NCBI RefSeq assembly: GCF_011764445.1
Contig: NZ_BLPG01000001.1
Span: 5,084,001-5,148,000, forward strand
From: Phytohabitans rumicis
GTDB taxonomy: Bacteria > Actinomycetota > Actinomycetes > Mycobacteriales > Micromonosporaceae
DNA length: 64,000 bases
Direction of reading: 5' to 3'
Shown: positions 1-10,584 of the stretch, in pieces
Layout: the number at the start of each line of letters is the position of its first letter
Position numbering within the stretch: the stretch's first letter is position 1
Program-made: the position numbers and the translations under genes
Notes under the pieces: generated by a model
The model's input: the letters and a program-made list of their open reading frames with translations, nothing else
What the model was told of the DNA's origin: nothing
Database searches by the model: none

Positions 1-198
1 GCCGACGCGCTGGTCTTCGCGCGGGAGACACCCGGCGAGGCGGTGCTGGTGCTGGCCCGCCGGGCGTCCGGCGCACCGGTGCGGCTCGCCGGCCTGCCCG
101 GCGGCGAGAACGTGTACGGCGGCGCCCCTGACCTGCGTTCGGGCGATGCCCTGCCCGCGGACGGGCCCACCTTCCAGGTCTGGCGGCTCTTGACTTGA
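1..198 (+). CDS. C-terminal end of a glycoside hydrolase (alpha-glucosidase/amylase type), partial
   Basis: Only the last 65 codons are present, entering from the left edge and ending at TGA 196-198. The residues read like the C-terminal beta-sandwich of GH13 alpha-glucosidases: a strand with VLVFARETPG and VLVLARR, then a final GGENVYGG...LPADGPTFQVWRL segment in which the sheet closes. No catalytic residues are in the window, so substrate cannot be judged. The family call rests on the style of this tail only and is tentative. Confidence 0.5.
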   Translation, partial: ADALVFARETPGEAVLVLARRASGAPVRLAGLPGGENVYGGAPDLRSGDALPADGPTFQVWRLLT

Positions 199-261
199 TC
201 TGGGCATCGCTGCGAGGCTGCGGCGGTTGCCTGGGGAGCCGCAGAGCCGGTCACGAGGAGG

Positions 262-1284
262 ATGGTGCAGGTCAGGGTCGTCGGAGCGGTCGTGCTTGCC
301 ATCGTCCTCGGGGTGGCCGGCGGGTGCGGCGGATCCGACCCACCACCGGAAGCGACCGGCACCACCGCCCCCGGAGTGAGCCCCTCGGCGCCGACCGCGA
401 CCAGCGCGGCGCCCTCGGCCGAGCCGAGCGGGACGGCCAAGATGGGCCGCGCGCCGGCGACCGCGACGCCGACGCCCAAGTCCGGTACGTCTGGTTCGAC
501 CGGCGGCAAGCCCGGCGCCAGCAACACCGGCGTACCGGCCGGCACCAAGCTGAAGGTGGTCACCGGCGACCAGACGTACGCCACGAGCAACCAGGTGATC
601 AGCGGCCTGGACATCCGCGGCTACGTCAGGATCACCGGCAAGAACGTCACGCTCCGCAACTCGATCGTGCGGGGCGGCGCCAAGCGGTGTAACTCGTCCT
701 CGGTGATCTCGGTCTCCGGATCCGCCCGCATCGAGCGGACCGAGATCCGGCCGACCAACCCCAACGCCTGCCTGGACGGCGTCCGCGGCGGCAACATCAC
801 CATGGTCGGCGTCAACATCCACGGCGTGGTCGACGGCGTGAAGGCCGGCGCCAACGTGCTGATCCAGGACTCGTACATCCACGACCTGAGCTTTTTCGCC
901 AGCGATCCGAACCAGGGCGGCGGCGAGACGCACAACGACGCGGTGCAGTCGTTCGGGGACCGCAACATCACCCTGCGACACAACACGCTGTCCGTCGGGT
1001 CGCAGGGCAATGCCGCCTGGCAGGTGACCCAGGACGACGGAGGCACCGCCACCAACCTGCGGGTGGAGAACAACTGGCTCGACGGCGGCGGCTGCACGTT
1101 GAACTTCGCCCACAAGGGCGGTCCCACCCCGATGACGGGGATCCACGTGGTGGGGAACCGGTTCGGCAGCTCGGGGTTCGACTGCCCGATCCTGATCAGC
1201 ACCCAGACGCGGCTGACCACGAACTCCGGCAACGTCTTCGCCGCCAACGGCAAGCCGATCCCGGCCCCCGCACAGCACGACTAG
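262..1284 (+). CDS. Secreted lipoprotein with right-handed beta-helix domain
   Basis: 340 aa. A signal peptide of about 21 residues ends in a lipobox (GVAGGC, Cys22), so the mature protein should be lipid-anchored outside the membrane. Residues about 25-95 are a Thr/Ala/Pro/Ser linker. From about 100 onward short repeated strands (ITGKNVTLRNSIV, NITMVGVNIHG, NVLIQDSYIH, NITLRHNTL, LRVENNWLDG) form a parallel beta-helix, and HNDAVQS resembles the helix motif of pectate-lyase-like actinobacterial proteins. A lyase or polysaccharide-binding role is possible but no catalytic residues are assigned. GAGGAGG lies just before the ATG. The stop codon shares CTAG with the stop of the convergent MerR gene. 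Confidence 0.75.
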   Translation: MVQVRVVGAVVLAIVLGVAGGCGGSDPPPEATGTTAPGVSPSAPTATSAAPSAEPSGTAKMGRAPATATPTPKSGTSGSTGGKPGASNTGVPAGTKLKVVTGDQTYATSNQVISGLDIRGYVRITGKNVTLRNSIVRGGAKRCNSSSVISVSGSARIERTEIRPTNPNACLDGVRGGNITMVGVNIHGVVDGVKAGANVLIQDSYIHDLSFFASDPNQGGGETHNDAVQSFGDRNITLRHNTLSVGSQGNAAWQVTQDDGGTATNLRVENNWLDGGGCTLNFAHKGGPTPMTGIHVVGNRFGSSGFDCPILISTQTRLTTNSGNVFAANGKPIPAPAQHD

Positions 1285-2219
1285 GCGGTGCCCCGGGCCC
1301 GGAGGGCGTCGCGCAGCCACACATAGTTCGGCGTCTGCGCCGGGATCGGCGGCCAGCCGTTGATCACCGCCATGAGCTGCCAGTACCGCTCCGGACGCGG
1401 GTCGGTGCCGACCTCCAGCGCGGCGAGCACCTCGCCCCGGTAGGCGGCGTCGGCGGCGCGTCCGGTGGCCGTTGCCATCCCGGCGACCAACTCGTCGAGG
1501 ATCGGGCCCGCCGCCGCGGACGCCGGGTCGACGCCCGCGGCGACCGCCGCTCCCGCCTTCTCGCTGACCAGTTCATGGGTACGCCCGTCCACCGCCGGCG
1601 CCGACCCCTCGCCGAAGGACCCTTCGCCCATGCGGCGTAGCAGCGCCCGGAAGTCCGGGTCACTGACCAGTTCGGACAGTTCGAGCCAGGCGTCGACCTG
1701 CTCGTCCGTGGGTTCGTCGGGCAGTTCGGGCGTGACCGACCGCATCCGTGCCTCGAACTCCGGGTCCACCGGTATGCCGGCGAAGATGCTGTCCAGGAAC
1801 TCGGCGATGATGCGGCGGCGCTCGCCGGCCGTGGCTTGTGCGATCCGGTTCATCCGGTCCACCTCCTGTGGTGTGGGTTCACGTCGGGCCAGCGCGCGCA
1901 GCACGGCTCGCTGCACGCGCAGCACTCGGATCTGCGCCCCGATCGCGTCGGCGTGCCGCGCGGCCACGCCACGCAGGTCCGCCTCGCTGTCGAGCACCCG
2001 CCGGATCGTCGCGAGGTCGAGGCCGAGCTCGCGCAGCGTCCGCACGAAGTCGAGTCGCAGCGCGCTCTCCGCGTCGTACCGCCGGTGTCCCGAGTACGTA
2101 CGGGCCGCCTCGGGCACCAACCCGAGATCGGAGTAGTACCGGACGGTCTTCACCGACAGACCGGTGCGTCGAGCGAGCTCACCGATGTGCATGAGGTCGA
2201 TCGTGGGTTCTCCCGCCAC
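1281..2219 (-). CDS. MerR family transcriptional regulator
   Basis: 312 aa from a GTG at 2219; an in-frame ATG at 2192 (MHIGELARR) is an equally good start. The N-terminal winged helix-turn-helix is clear (IGELARRTGLSVKTVRYYSD, then the wing SGHRRYD), followed by a dimerisation helix (LREL..DLATIRRVLD). The remaining about 190 residues are helical and contain no Cys cluster or TipAS-type domain recognisable by eye, so the inducer is unknown. It begins 7 bp after the TetR gene on the same strand and is probably co-transcribed with it. Confidence 0.85.
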   Translation of the reverse strand: MAGEPTIDLMHIGELARRTGLSVKTVRYYSDLGLVPEAARTYSGHRRYDAESALRLDFVRTLRELGLDLATIRRVLDSEADLRGVAARHADAIGAQIRVLRVQRAVLRALARREPTPQEVDRMNRIAQATAGERRRIIAEFLDSIFAGIPVDPEFEARMRSVTPELPDEPTDEQVDAWLELSELVSDPDFRALLRRMGEGSFGEGSAPAVDGRTHELVSEKAGAAVAAGVDPASAAAGPILDELVAGMATATGRAADAAYRGEVLAALEVGTDPRPERYWQLMAVINGWPPIPAQTPNYVWLRDALRARGTA

Positions 2220-2226
2220 TGGAGGT

Positions 2227-2816
2227 TCAAGGGGTTATCAACAACCGGACCGCGGCCGCGTACGCCTTGTGGTCCGGCCCGTCGGCGAGCATGCGCTGGA
2301 GCGCGAACCCGGGGACCATGCCGTACAGGGCGGCGCCGATGGCCTCGACGTCCGCGTCGGGGGGCAGGTCACCGGCCTGCTGGGCACGGCGTGCGATCGC
2401 CGCGAAGTGCGTGCGGAACTGGACGTACTTCTCCTTGACGAACTCGTGCAGCACGGGATCGCGCAGTGACTCGGCCCACACCTGCAGGGCGATGCGCAGC
2501 GCCCCGTCCGGCCCGCTCTCGCCGTCGACGAACTCGAACGCGCGCTCCATCGCGTCCGCGACCGACAGCGGGGGCTCCTCCTCCGCGATCTCCGCGAACA
2601 TCTCGTTGGCCTTGCCGAGCACCCCTCGGCGATCGCGGTGACCAGGTCCTGCTTGCTCTTGAAGTAGCGGTACACCGCGCCGACCGAGAGGTTGGCCTCG
2701 GCGATCACGTCCTGCATCGAAGTGGCGTGGAAGCCGTTCCGGCTGAAGCAGCGAAACGCGGCGTCGAGGATCTGCTGCCGGCGGGCGGCGAGGTGGGCGT
2801 CCGAGACACGGGGCAT
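2227..2816 (-). CDS. TetR family regulator, interrupted by a frameshift
   Basis: About 196 aa if repaired. The N-terminal helix-turn-helix (ARRQQILDAAFRCFSRNGF, then SMQDVIAEANLSVGAVYRYF) is in one frame and the ligand-binding half (LGKANEMFAEIAEEEPPLS to the end) in another. The break is in a run of four C at 2622-2625; one more base restores ...AIAEGVLGKANE.... Start is ATG 2816 (MPRVSDAHL); an in-frame ATG at 2825 is possible. It is divergent from the membrane protein at 2913 with two palindromes between them, so it most likely represses that gene and itself. The frameshift may be a sequencing error or a recent inactivation. Confidence 0.8.
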
Positions 2817-2833
2817 GCATCCCATCCTAAAAC

Positions 2834-2845
2834 GAATGCTCATTC
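2834..2845. promoter_or_regulatory. Candidate TetR operator 1
   Basis: GAATG-CT-CATTC, a 5-bp inverted repeat within AAAACGAATGCTCATTC, just upstream of the TetR start. A TTGACA follows at 2846-2851 and could be the -35 box of the rightward promoter, so a bound repressor would block polymerase. Shares the ACGAA half-site with the palindrome at 2885. Confidence 0.5.
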
Positions 2846-2884
2846 TTGACACCGTCCGCCGTCCGGAGGATCCTCGGTAAAGAG

Positions 2885-2898
2885 AACGAAGGTTCGTT
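2885..2898. promoter_or_regulatory. Candidate TetR operator 2
   Basis: AACGAA-GG-TTCGTT, a perfect 6-bp inverted repeat ending 14 bp before the ATG of the membrane protein and next to its AAGGAG ribosome site. Together with operator 1 it fits the two-site layout of autoregulated TetR/effector pairs. Confidence 0.55.
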
Positions 2899-2912
2899 TT
2901 AAGGAGATCGAG

Positions 2913-3920
2913 ATGGCCCAGCCGCAGACCCGTCGTCAGCCGCCGGCCCTCGCTGTCGCGGCGCTGATCGCCCTCGCCGTGGTGGCGTTCCAGGCGCTGC
3001 TCGTACCCCTGTTCGCCGCTCCCGCGGCGAACCTGGAGCCGCGCGACCTGCCGGTGATCGTCGCTGGCCCGGCGCCCGCGGCCGACGGCCTCGCCGCAAA
3101 CCTGGAGCGCGCCCGGCCGGGCGCCTTCGACATCAGCACCGAGCCCGACGCGGCCAGCGCCGACGCCGCGCTGCGCGACCACGAGGCGTACGCCGCGTTC
3201 GTCGTCGGGGCGGACGGCGTGACCCTGCACACGGCCTCCGGGGCCAGCCCAACCGTCGCCACCCTGCTCACCCAGGCCACCCAGCAGCTCTCCGGCGGCC
3301 AGCAGGTCCGCGTGGTGGACGTGGTGCCGACCGACGTGGACGACCCGCGCGGTGCGGGCTTCGCCGCCGGCTTCCTGCCGCTCGCGATGACCGCGCTGGC
3401 CGCCGGCGCGCTGGCCGCCCTGGTGCTGCGGTCGCGCGGGCAGCGACTGCTCGCGCTGGGTACGTTCGCCACGCTCGCCGGCCTGGTGGTGTCCGCGGTG
3501 CTCCAGTTCTGGCTGGGCATCCTGCCGGACAACTACCTGCTCAACGCCGCCGCGATGAGCCTGTTCGCGCTCGCCGCGAGCGCCACGGTGGCCGGGCTCG
3601 GCAGCGCCCTCGGCAAGGCCGGCGTCGGCCTCGGCGCGCTGGTGGTCTTCCTGGTCAGCAACCCGCTATCGGCGGTCAGCGCCGCTCCGGAGCTGCTGCC
3701 CGAGCCGTGGGGTGCGGTCGGCCAGTGGCTGCCCGTCGGTGCCGGCAGCACGCTGCTGCGGTCGACGGCCTACTTCGACGGCGCCGGCGGTGGCATGGCG
3801 CTCTGGGTGCTCGCCGGGTACGCCGTGGTCGGCCTCGCGCTGGTCGCCCTGAGCCGGACCGGTAGGCCCGAGCGCGTGACCCCCATGCCGGTCGAGCGCG
3901 AAGCCGTGCCCGTCGGCTGA
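2913..3920 (+). CDS. ABC-2/YhgE-type membrane protein, probable drug-efflux partner of TetR
   Basis: 335 aa, preceded by AAGGAG. One N-terminal membrane segment (about 12-36), an extracytoplasmic domain of about 110 residues, then five or six helices (from LPLAMTALAAGALAALVL at about 152 to ALWVLAGYAVVGLALVAL near the end). This topology resembles YhgE/Pip and DUF3533 ABC-2-like permeases, but it carries no nucleotide-binding domain and none is encoded next to it. Its position opposite the TetR gene with operators between them suggests inducible efflux. Substrate unknown. Confidence 0.65.
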   Translation: MAQPQTRRQPPALAVAALIALAVVAFQALLVPLFAAPAANLEPRDLPVIVAGPAPAADGLAANLERARPGAFDISTEPDAASADAALRDHEAYAAFVVGADGVTLHTASGASPTVATLLTQATQQLSGGQQVRVVDVVPTDVDDPRGAGFAAGFLPLAMTALAAGALAALVLRSRGQRLLALGTFATLAGLVVSAVLQFWLGILPDNYLLNAAAMSLFALAASATVAGLGSALGKAGVGLGALVVFLVSNPLSAVSAAPELLPEPWGAVGQWLPVGAGSTLLRSTAYFDGAGGGMALWVLAGYAVVGLALVALSRTGRPERVTPMPVEREAVPVG

Positions 3921-3927
3921 GCGCCAA

Positions 3928-3944
3928 GCCGCCCCTGGGGCGGC
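3928..3944 (+). terminator. Hairpin after the membrane-protein gene
   Basis: GCCGCCCC-T-GGGGCGGC begins 7 bp after the stop of the gene ending at 3920. The stem is perfect over 8 bp. No T-run follows, as is usual in high-GC actinobacteria. Confidence 0.45.
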
Positions 3945-4050
3945 GGCGTCTGGACTGAGGAGCGAAGCGACGAGGGAAGATGTCGCCTCAAAGGCCCCTG
4001 GGCCCGCGCGAGCGGAGCGAGCGCCGGCTGGCGCGGTATCGTCTCCCGGC

Positions 4051-4398
4051 GTGGAGGCTCTGCGGCTAGTGCTGCTGTACGCACACCTGATCGGTTTCGC
4101 GCTGCTGCTCGGTGGCGCCGTCGTCCAGTACGTCTCGGGGAAGGTGCGGATCAACGCACCGATGTTGTGGGGCTCGGTGACCCAGGTGGTCACCGGGCTC
4201 GCGCTTTCGGCGCCACTGCGCGGCGATGACGACGACGAGCCCGCCCCGGCCAAGCTCGCGGTCAAGCTGGTCGTGGCCCTGATGATCTTCGTGATGGTCT
4301 TCTTCTCCCGCAAGCGCGAGGCGGTCAACCCGGGCCACTTCATGGGGATCATCGGCCTCACGCTCGCCAACGCGGCGGTGGCGGTCTTCTGGCGCTGA
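4051..4398 (+). CDS. Small integral membrane protein, function unknown
   Basis: 115 aa with GTG start. Four hydrophobic segments can be seen: LRLVLLYAHLIGFALLLGG, a second one through SVTQVVTGLAL, LAVKLVVALMIFVMVFF and MGIIGLTLANAAVAVF. A charged DDDDE loop lies between the second and third. The His in the first helix and overall size recall small DUF-type membrane proteins of actinobacteria, but no function is assigned. TATCGT at 4037-4042, about 9 bp before the GTG, would suit a leaderless transcript. Confidence 0.65.
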   Translation: MEALRLVLLYAHLIGFALLLGGAVVQYVSGKVRINAPMLWGSVTQVVTGLALSAPLRGDDDDEPAPAKLAVKLVVALMIFVMVFFSRKREAVNPGHFMGIIGLTLANAAVAVFWR

Positions 4399-4425
4399 GC
4401 GCCGGCGGGTTGGAGGAAGCTACAA

Positions 4426-4444
4426 GCCCGCCTCGCCGGCGGGC
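4426..4444 (+). terminator. Hairpin terminator upstream of the nucleoside operon
   Basis: GCCCGCC-TCGCC-GGCGGGC, a perfect 7-bp stem followed by ATTCTCCTTT, 28 bp after the stop of the small membrane protein. It should separate that gene from the BMP operon. Confidence 0.6.
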
Positions 4445-4606
4445 ATTCTCCTTTGGACTCCGGCGCCATACCCGGTCGCCCGGCCGGCTGTTCTACTACC
4501 GTTGATCTTCTGTACCCGCCGGTCACAGGCGGGTAACAGGGGCTCAACAACAGTGCACGATTCTCAGCCGTCGGGCGTACGGGCGCGTACGCTCCGGTCC
4601 GTGAAG

Positions 4607-4625
4607 CACCGCAGGACCTGCGGTG
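4607..4625 (+). promoter_or_regulatory. Stem-loop in front of the BMP lipoprotein ribosome site
   Basis: CACCGCAG-GAC-CTGCGGTG, an 8-bp perfect stem with a 3-nt loop, ends 8 bp before the GGAAGGAG ribosome site. Its place in the presumed 5' leader suggests a role in mRNA stability or translation; no known riboswitch class is recognised. Confidence 0.4.
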
Positions 4626-4646
4626 TGCGTTGGGAAGGAGACCGTC

Positions 4647-5738
4647 TTGCGCTCTGCGCGTGGGATGCGGGTCGTCTCGTTGTTCGCGGTGGGCGGGCTC
4701 GCGCTGAGCGCCGCCGCCTGTGGAGACGCGCCCGAGGAGAGTGGCAGTGGCGATAGCACCACCGCTGCCGAAAAGTACACCGCTTGCATGGTGACCGACG
4801 TCGGTGGCATCGACGACCGTTCGTTCAACGCGTCCGCATGGAAGGGCGTGCAGGCCGCCGCCGCCGAAAATAAGGCCATTGACCCGAAGTACGTGGCGTC
4901 GAGCGCCGAGGCCGACTACGAGTCGAACCTGTCCCAGTACGTGACCCAGAAGTGCAACTTCATCCTGGCGGTCGGCGGGTTGATGTCCGACGCCACGAAG
5001 AAGGTGGCCACGGCCAACACGAGCCAGCAGTTCGGCATCGTCGACTCCAACACGGGCCAGTCCAACGTCTACCCGATGCAGTTCGACACGGCTCAGGCGG
5101 CGTTCCTCGCCGGCTACCTGGCCGCGGGCTACTCGAAGTCGGGCAAGGTCGGCACGTACGGTGGCCTGCCGATCCCGCCGGTGACGATCTTCATGGACGG
5201 GTTTGCGGACGGCGTGGCGTACTACAACCAGGCCAAGAGCAAGAACGTCCAGGTGCTGGGGTGGAACAAGGGCACCCAGAAGGGGTCGTTCACCAACGAC
5301 TTCGTCAAGCAGGACGAGGGCAAGAAGGTCAGCGACACGCTGGTCGCCCAGGGCGCTGACGTGATCATGCCGGTCGCCGGTGGCGCCGGTCTCGGCACGG
5401 CCGCGGCCGCGCAGGCGGCGAACGGGGCGTTCTCGGTGATCTGGGTCGACGTCGACGGTTGCGAGAGCGCTCAGCAGTACTGCGCGCAGTTCCTGACCAC
5501 CGTCGTCAAGAACATCCCGGACGCCGTCAAGGAGGCCGTGCTCAAGGGCTCCAAGGGCGAGACTCTGGCCAGCACGCCGGGCTTCCTCGGCACCCTGGAG
5601 AACAACGGTGTCTCGATCGCGCCGTACCACGAGTTCGACAGCAAGGTCCCGGCCGACCTGAAGGCCGAGGTCGACAAGCTGAAGCAGGACATCATCGCGG
5701 GCACCGTCAAGGTCACCTCGGCGGCCCAGCCGAAGTAA
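4647..5738 (+). CDS. BMP-family nucleoside ABC transporter substrate-binding lipoprotein
   Basis: 363 aa from TTG 4647, chosen because GGAAGGAG sits 6 bp upstream and the protein then starts with [13 protein letters not shown], a proper signal peptide ending in lipobox LSAAAC. The mature part has the BMP/PnrA signature: [20 protein letters not shown] near the N-terminus, then [21 protein letters not shown], and a terminal [10 protein letters not shown]. It should capture nucleosides outside the membrane for the ATPase and two permeases that follow. The same gene order (BMP, ATPase, two permeases, cdd, deoA) is known from Streptomyces. Confidence 0.9.
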   Translation: MRSARGMRVVSLFAVGGLALSAAACGDAPEESGSGDSTTAAEKYTACMVTDVGGIDDRSFNASAWKGVQAAAAENKAIDPKYVASSAEADYESNLSQYVTQKCNFILAVGGLMSDATKKVATANTSQQFGIVDSNTGQSNVYPMQFDTAQAAFLAGYLAAGYSKSGKVGTYGGLPIPPVTIFMDGFADGVAYYNQAKSKNVQVLGWNKGTQKGSFTNDFVKQDEGKKVSDTLVAQGADVIMPVAGGAGLGTAAAAQAANGAFSVIWVDVDGCESAQQYCAQFLTTVVKNIPDAVKEAVLKGSKGETLASTPGFLGTLENNGVSIAPYHEFDSKVPADLKAEVDKLKQDIIAGTVKVTSAAQPK

Positions 5739-5755
5739 AGTCCCCATGATCAGGC

Positions 5756-5786
5756 GTCCCCGAGCCGCCATCGCGGCTCGGGGGAC
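5756..5786 (+). promoter_or_regulatory. Intercistronic stem-loop between BMP and ATPase genes
   Basis: GTCCCCGAGCCGC pairs with GCGGCTCGGGGGAC around a CATC loop (13 bp, one bulged G). Such hairpins after a binding-protein gene commonly stabilise its mRNA or attenuate read-through so the binding protein outnumbers the ATPase. It also lies in what would be the first codons if the ATPase began at ATG 5746, arguing for the later TTG start. Confidence 0.55.
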
Positions 5787-5811
5787 GGTGGCATACCAGG
5801 GAGAAATCCGC

Positions 5812-7322
<1,511 letters not shown>

Positions 7323-7326
<4 letters not shown>

Positions 7327-8600
7327 GCTCCCCGACCGAGGAGAAGGCCGAAAAGACAGAAACGACGACCGGGGAACGCCGGGAGTCGTTCGGGCAGGCG
7401 TTCGTGCAGTCGCTCTGGGCGGCCAACACGGTCACCGTCACCATCCTGGCGGTGGTCCTCGCGCTGGTCGTCGGCGGCATCCTGATCATCGTCTCCGACC
7501 CCGACGTCCTGGCGATGTACGGCTACATCACCTCGCGGCCGAGCGACGCGCTCAGTGGCAGCTGGGACGTGGTCAGCGAGGCGTACTCGAACCTCTTCAA
7601 GGGCGCCATCGTGGACCCGGCGGCGGTCGAGGCGTGGGTCAGCGGCGACGGCTCCTGGAAGCCCGTGTTCGCGCCGATCTCGGAGACGCTGACGTACACG
7701 ACGCCGCTGGTCTTCACCGGCCTGTCGGTCGCGCTCGCCTTCCGCGGCGGCCTCTTCAACATCGGTGCGCAGGGTCAGGCGATCATCGGCGTGATCCTGG
7801 CCGCGCTGGCCGGCTTCGTGCTCCCGCTGCCGCCGGTCATCCACCTGATCGTGGCGCTGCTGGCCGGGGCGCTGGGCGGCGCGCTGTGGGGGTTCATCCC
7901 GGGCATCCTCAAGGCGCGTACCGGCGCCCATGAGGTCATCAACACGATCATGCTCAACTACATCGCGATCTACTTCCTGAGCTGGGTCATCATCCAGAGC
8001 GGCGTGCAGAACCCGGACCGCACCGACGCGATCAGCAAACCGGTCGACTCGTCGGCGCAGCTACCCCGGCTGCTGGGCGGCGATCTGCGCGTACACGGCG
8101 GGATCCTGCTCGCCGTCGCGGCCACCTGGGGCGTGGCCTGGCTGCTCAACCGGTCAACGCTCGGCTTCGAGCTGCGCGCGGTGGGCGCCAACCCGGACGC
8201 CTCCCGTACGGCGGGCATCAGCGTCACCCGCACATACGTGGCGGTGATGGTGATCTCCGGTGCGCTGGCCGGCCTGGGCGGCGCCAACATGGTGGTCGGC
8301 ACCACGGCCAACGCACTGACGCCGCTGGTCGTGGCACAGATCGGCTTCGACGGGATCCTGGTGGCCCTGCTCGGCCGGGTCAAACCGTGGGGGGTCGCGC
8401 TGGCCGCGCTCCTCTTCGGGGCACTGCGCGCGGGCGGCAACACGATGCAGTCGGTGTCGGGCATCTCGCTGGAGCTGGTGACCGTGCTCCAGGCGCTGAT
8501 CGTCATCTTCATCGCCGCGCCGGCGCTGGTGAAGGCGATCTTCCGGCTGCGCGCCGCTCGGGCCGCGCGGTTGCAGACGAGCTTGGCGAAGGGCTGGTGA
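7323..8600 (+). CDS. Nucleoside ABC transporter permease 1
   Basis: 425 aa. A charged cytoplasmic N-terminus of about 30 residues, then a membrane helix ([20 protein letters not shown]), a periplasmic stretch, and at least eight further helices. [19 protein letters not shown] and [11 protein letters not shown] match the conserved loops of YufP/BPL_trans permeases (BPD_transp_2). Translationally coupled to the ATPase (4-bp overlap) and to the second permease (GTGA overlap). Forms the membrane channel with the next gene product. Confidence 0.92.
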
Positions 8601-9886
8601 GCCGGGTGTCCACGACTACCACGGAAGAGACCGTGGTCGCGCCCGTCGAGACCGGCTACTGGACCCGGGCCCGCAAGGTCGGCGCGGGCCTCGTCGGGTT
8701 CGGCCTGGTCGCGGCCGTCCTGTTCGGCTCGATAGCCACCTCGCAGACCGTACGGTTCACGCTGAGCGACGACGCCCAGGGCGCCGCGCTGGAGATCGAC
8801 GGCACGGTCGGCGCGATCCTCTTCGGGCTCATCGCCGCCGCGGCCGGAGCTGCCCTCTTCCTGGAGCGCGGCGCGCGCTGGTTCACCGCGCTGCTCGGCG
8901 TCGGCATCGTCGGGTTCGTGCTGTCGTTCCTGTGCTGGCAGATCTCCGACGCCCCGGCCGGGCAGAACTTCATGCCGCTGGTCAACATCGTGCGCGGCAC
9001 GTTCCTGCTGGCCGTACCGCTGATCTTCGGGGCGCTGGCGGGCGTGCTGTGCGAACGGTCCGGCGTGGTCAACGTCGCGATCGAGGGGCAGTTGTTGATG
9101 GGCGCGTTCTCCGGCGCGCTGGTCGGCACGATGGCGGACAGCGTCTGGGTCGGCCTGATCGCCGCCATGGTGGGCGGCGCGTTCATCTCGCTGCTGCTGG
9201 CCATCTTCAGCATCCGCTACCTGGTCGACCAGGTGGTCATGGGCATCGTGCTCAACCTGCTCGCGGTCGGCCTGACCGGCTTCCTCTACGAGCGGCTGAT
9301 GCAGACCGACCAGGCCAAGTACAACCAGCCGCCGCACTTCGGCAACTGGGACATCCCGCTGCTCAAGGAGATCCCGGTACTCGGGCCGGCGCTCTTCGAG
9401 AGCAACATCTTCCTGTACCTGGCGCTGATCCTGGTGGTCGTGATCCACATCGCGCTCTTCCGCACCCGCTGGGGCCTGCGTACCCGGTCGGTCGGCGAGC
9501 ACCCCACGGCCGCCGACACGCTGGGCGTACGGGTGCTCGGGCTGCGCTACCGCAACGTGCTGCTGGCCGGGGTGGTGGCCGGCATCGGCGGGGCGTCGTA
9601 CACGCTGCTGCTCTACTCGTTCACCAAGAACATGATCGGTGGCAAGGGCTTCATCGCGCTCGCCGCGTTGATCTTCGGGCGGTGGAGCCCCACCGGTGCG
9701 CTGCTGGCCGCGCTCTTCTTCGGCTTCGCCGACCAACTCGGCGTCTACCTGGGCGCGATCAACAGCGTCATTCCCAGCCAGTTCCTGGCGATGCTGCCGT
9801 ACCTGGCGACGATCCTGGCCGTGGCCGGGCTGGTCGGCCGGGTGCGGGCACCCGCGGCCGATGGCAAGCCGTACATCAAGGGGTAA
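8597..9886 (+). CDS. Nucleoside ABC transporter permease 2
   Basis: 429 aa from GTG 8597, which overlaps the previous stop (GTGA). After a cytoplasmic N-terminus there are about ten membrane segments. The conserved loop CERSGVVNVAIEGQLLMGAF is typical of YufQ-type permeases, as is RTRSVGEHPTAADTLGV. It pairs with the first permease as a heterodimeric importer. The cytidine deaminase gene follows after 9 bp, linking uptake with breakdown. Confidence 0.92.
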   Translation: MSRVSTTTTEETVVAPVETGYWTRARKVGAGLVGFGLVAAVLFGSIATSQTVRFTLSDDAQGAALEIDGTVGAILFGLIAAAAGAALFLERGARWFTALLGVGIVGFVLSFLCWQISDAPAGQNFMPLVNIVRGTFLLAVPLIFGALAGVLCERSGVVNVAIEGQLLMGAFSGALVGTMADSVWVGLIAAMVGGAFISLLLAIFSIRYLVDQVVMGIVLNLLAVGLTGFLYERLMQTDQAKYNQPPHFGNWDIPLLKEIPVLGPALFESNIFLYLALILVVVIHIALFRTRWGLRTRSVGEHPTAADTLGVRVLGLRYRNVLLAGVVAGIGGASYTLLLYSFTKNMIGGKGFIALAALIFGRWSPTGALLAALFFGFADQLGVYLGAINSVIPSQFLAMLPYLATILAVAGLVGRVRAPAADGKPYIKG

Positions 9887-9895
9887 GAAAGACAC

Positions 9896-10584
9896 GTGGA
9901 GATCGATTGGGAGCGGCTGCGGAACGCGGCCGTCGAGGCGATGCGCAGCGCGTACGCCCATACTCGGACTTTCCGGTCGGGGTGGCCGGACTGGTCGACG
10001 ACGGCCGCGTGGTCGTCGGCTGCAACGTGGAGAACGCGTCGTACGGCGTGACGCTCTGCGCCGAGTGCGGGCTGGTGTCGTCGCTGCACGCCTCCGGCGG
10101 CGGGCGGCTGGTCGCGATTTCGTGCGTCGGCGGAGACGGCGAGCCGCTGATGCCGTGCGGGCGCTGCCGCCAGCTGCTGTACGAGCACGGCGGCCCGGAC
10201 TGCCTGGTCGAGGCGGTGCCGCGGCCGCTGCGGGTGGCCGAGCTGCTGCCGTACGCGTTCGGCCCGGACGACCTGGTGGCCGCTGCCGCCTCGACGGCGC
10301 CCCGGGTGCCCAGCCGGCTGCTGCGCTGGCGCGGGCACGGCACCGTCTTCGTGCACCGTGACCTGGCCGGCGGGCAGAAGGTCTGGACCGGCTACTGGGA
10401 CCGTTCCACGGGTGAGGAAGGCAAGGAGACCGGCATCCTGGAGGAGGCGCCGACCTGGTCGGACGTCGACGCCGCGATCGCCTGGGGGCGGGCCCGCACA
10501 TCCCGGGTGATCCTGGTCCAGGAGGACGGCGAGATGCGCTGGGTGGGCGAGGGCGACCCGCCGGGACGTACGGAGGCACCATGA
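9896..10584 (+). CDS. cdd: Cytidine deaminase with C-terminal extension (frameshifted)
   Basis: Converts cytidine and deoxycytidine to uridine and deoxyuridine. The zinc site is intact: CAE within YGVTLCAECGL and PCGRC. GTG 9896 starts MEIDWERLRNAAVEAMRSAYA, but the frame must shift in the CCC run at 9957-9959; one extra C gives ...SAYAPYSDFPVG as in all family members. Repaired length is 229 aa, about 100 more than the usual 130; the extra part (from about residue 135, with GTVFVHRDLAGGQKVWTGYW and a final ILVQEDGEMRWV) is a separate unidentified domain. Stop overlaps the deoA start (ATGA). Confidence 0.85.
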
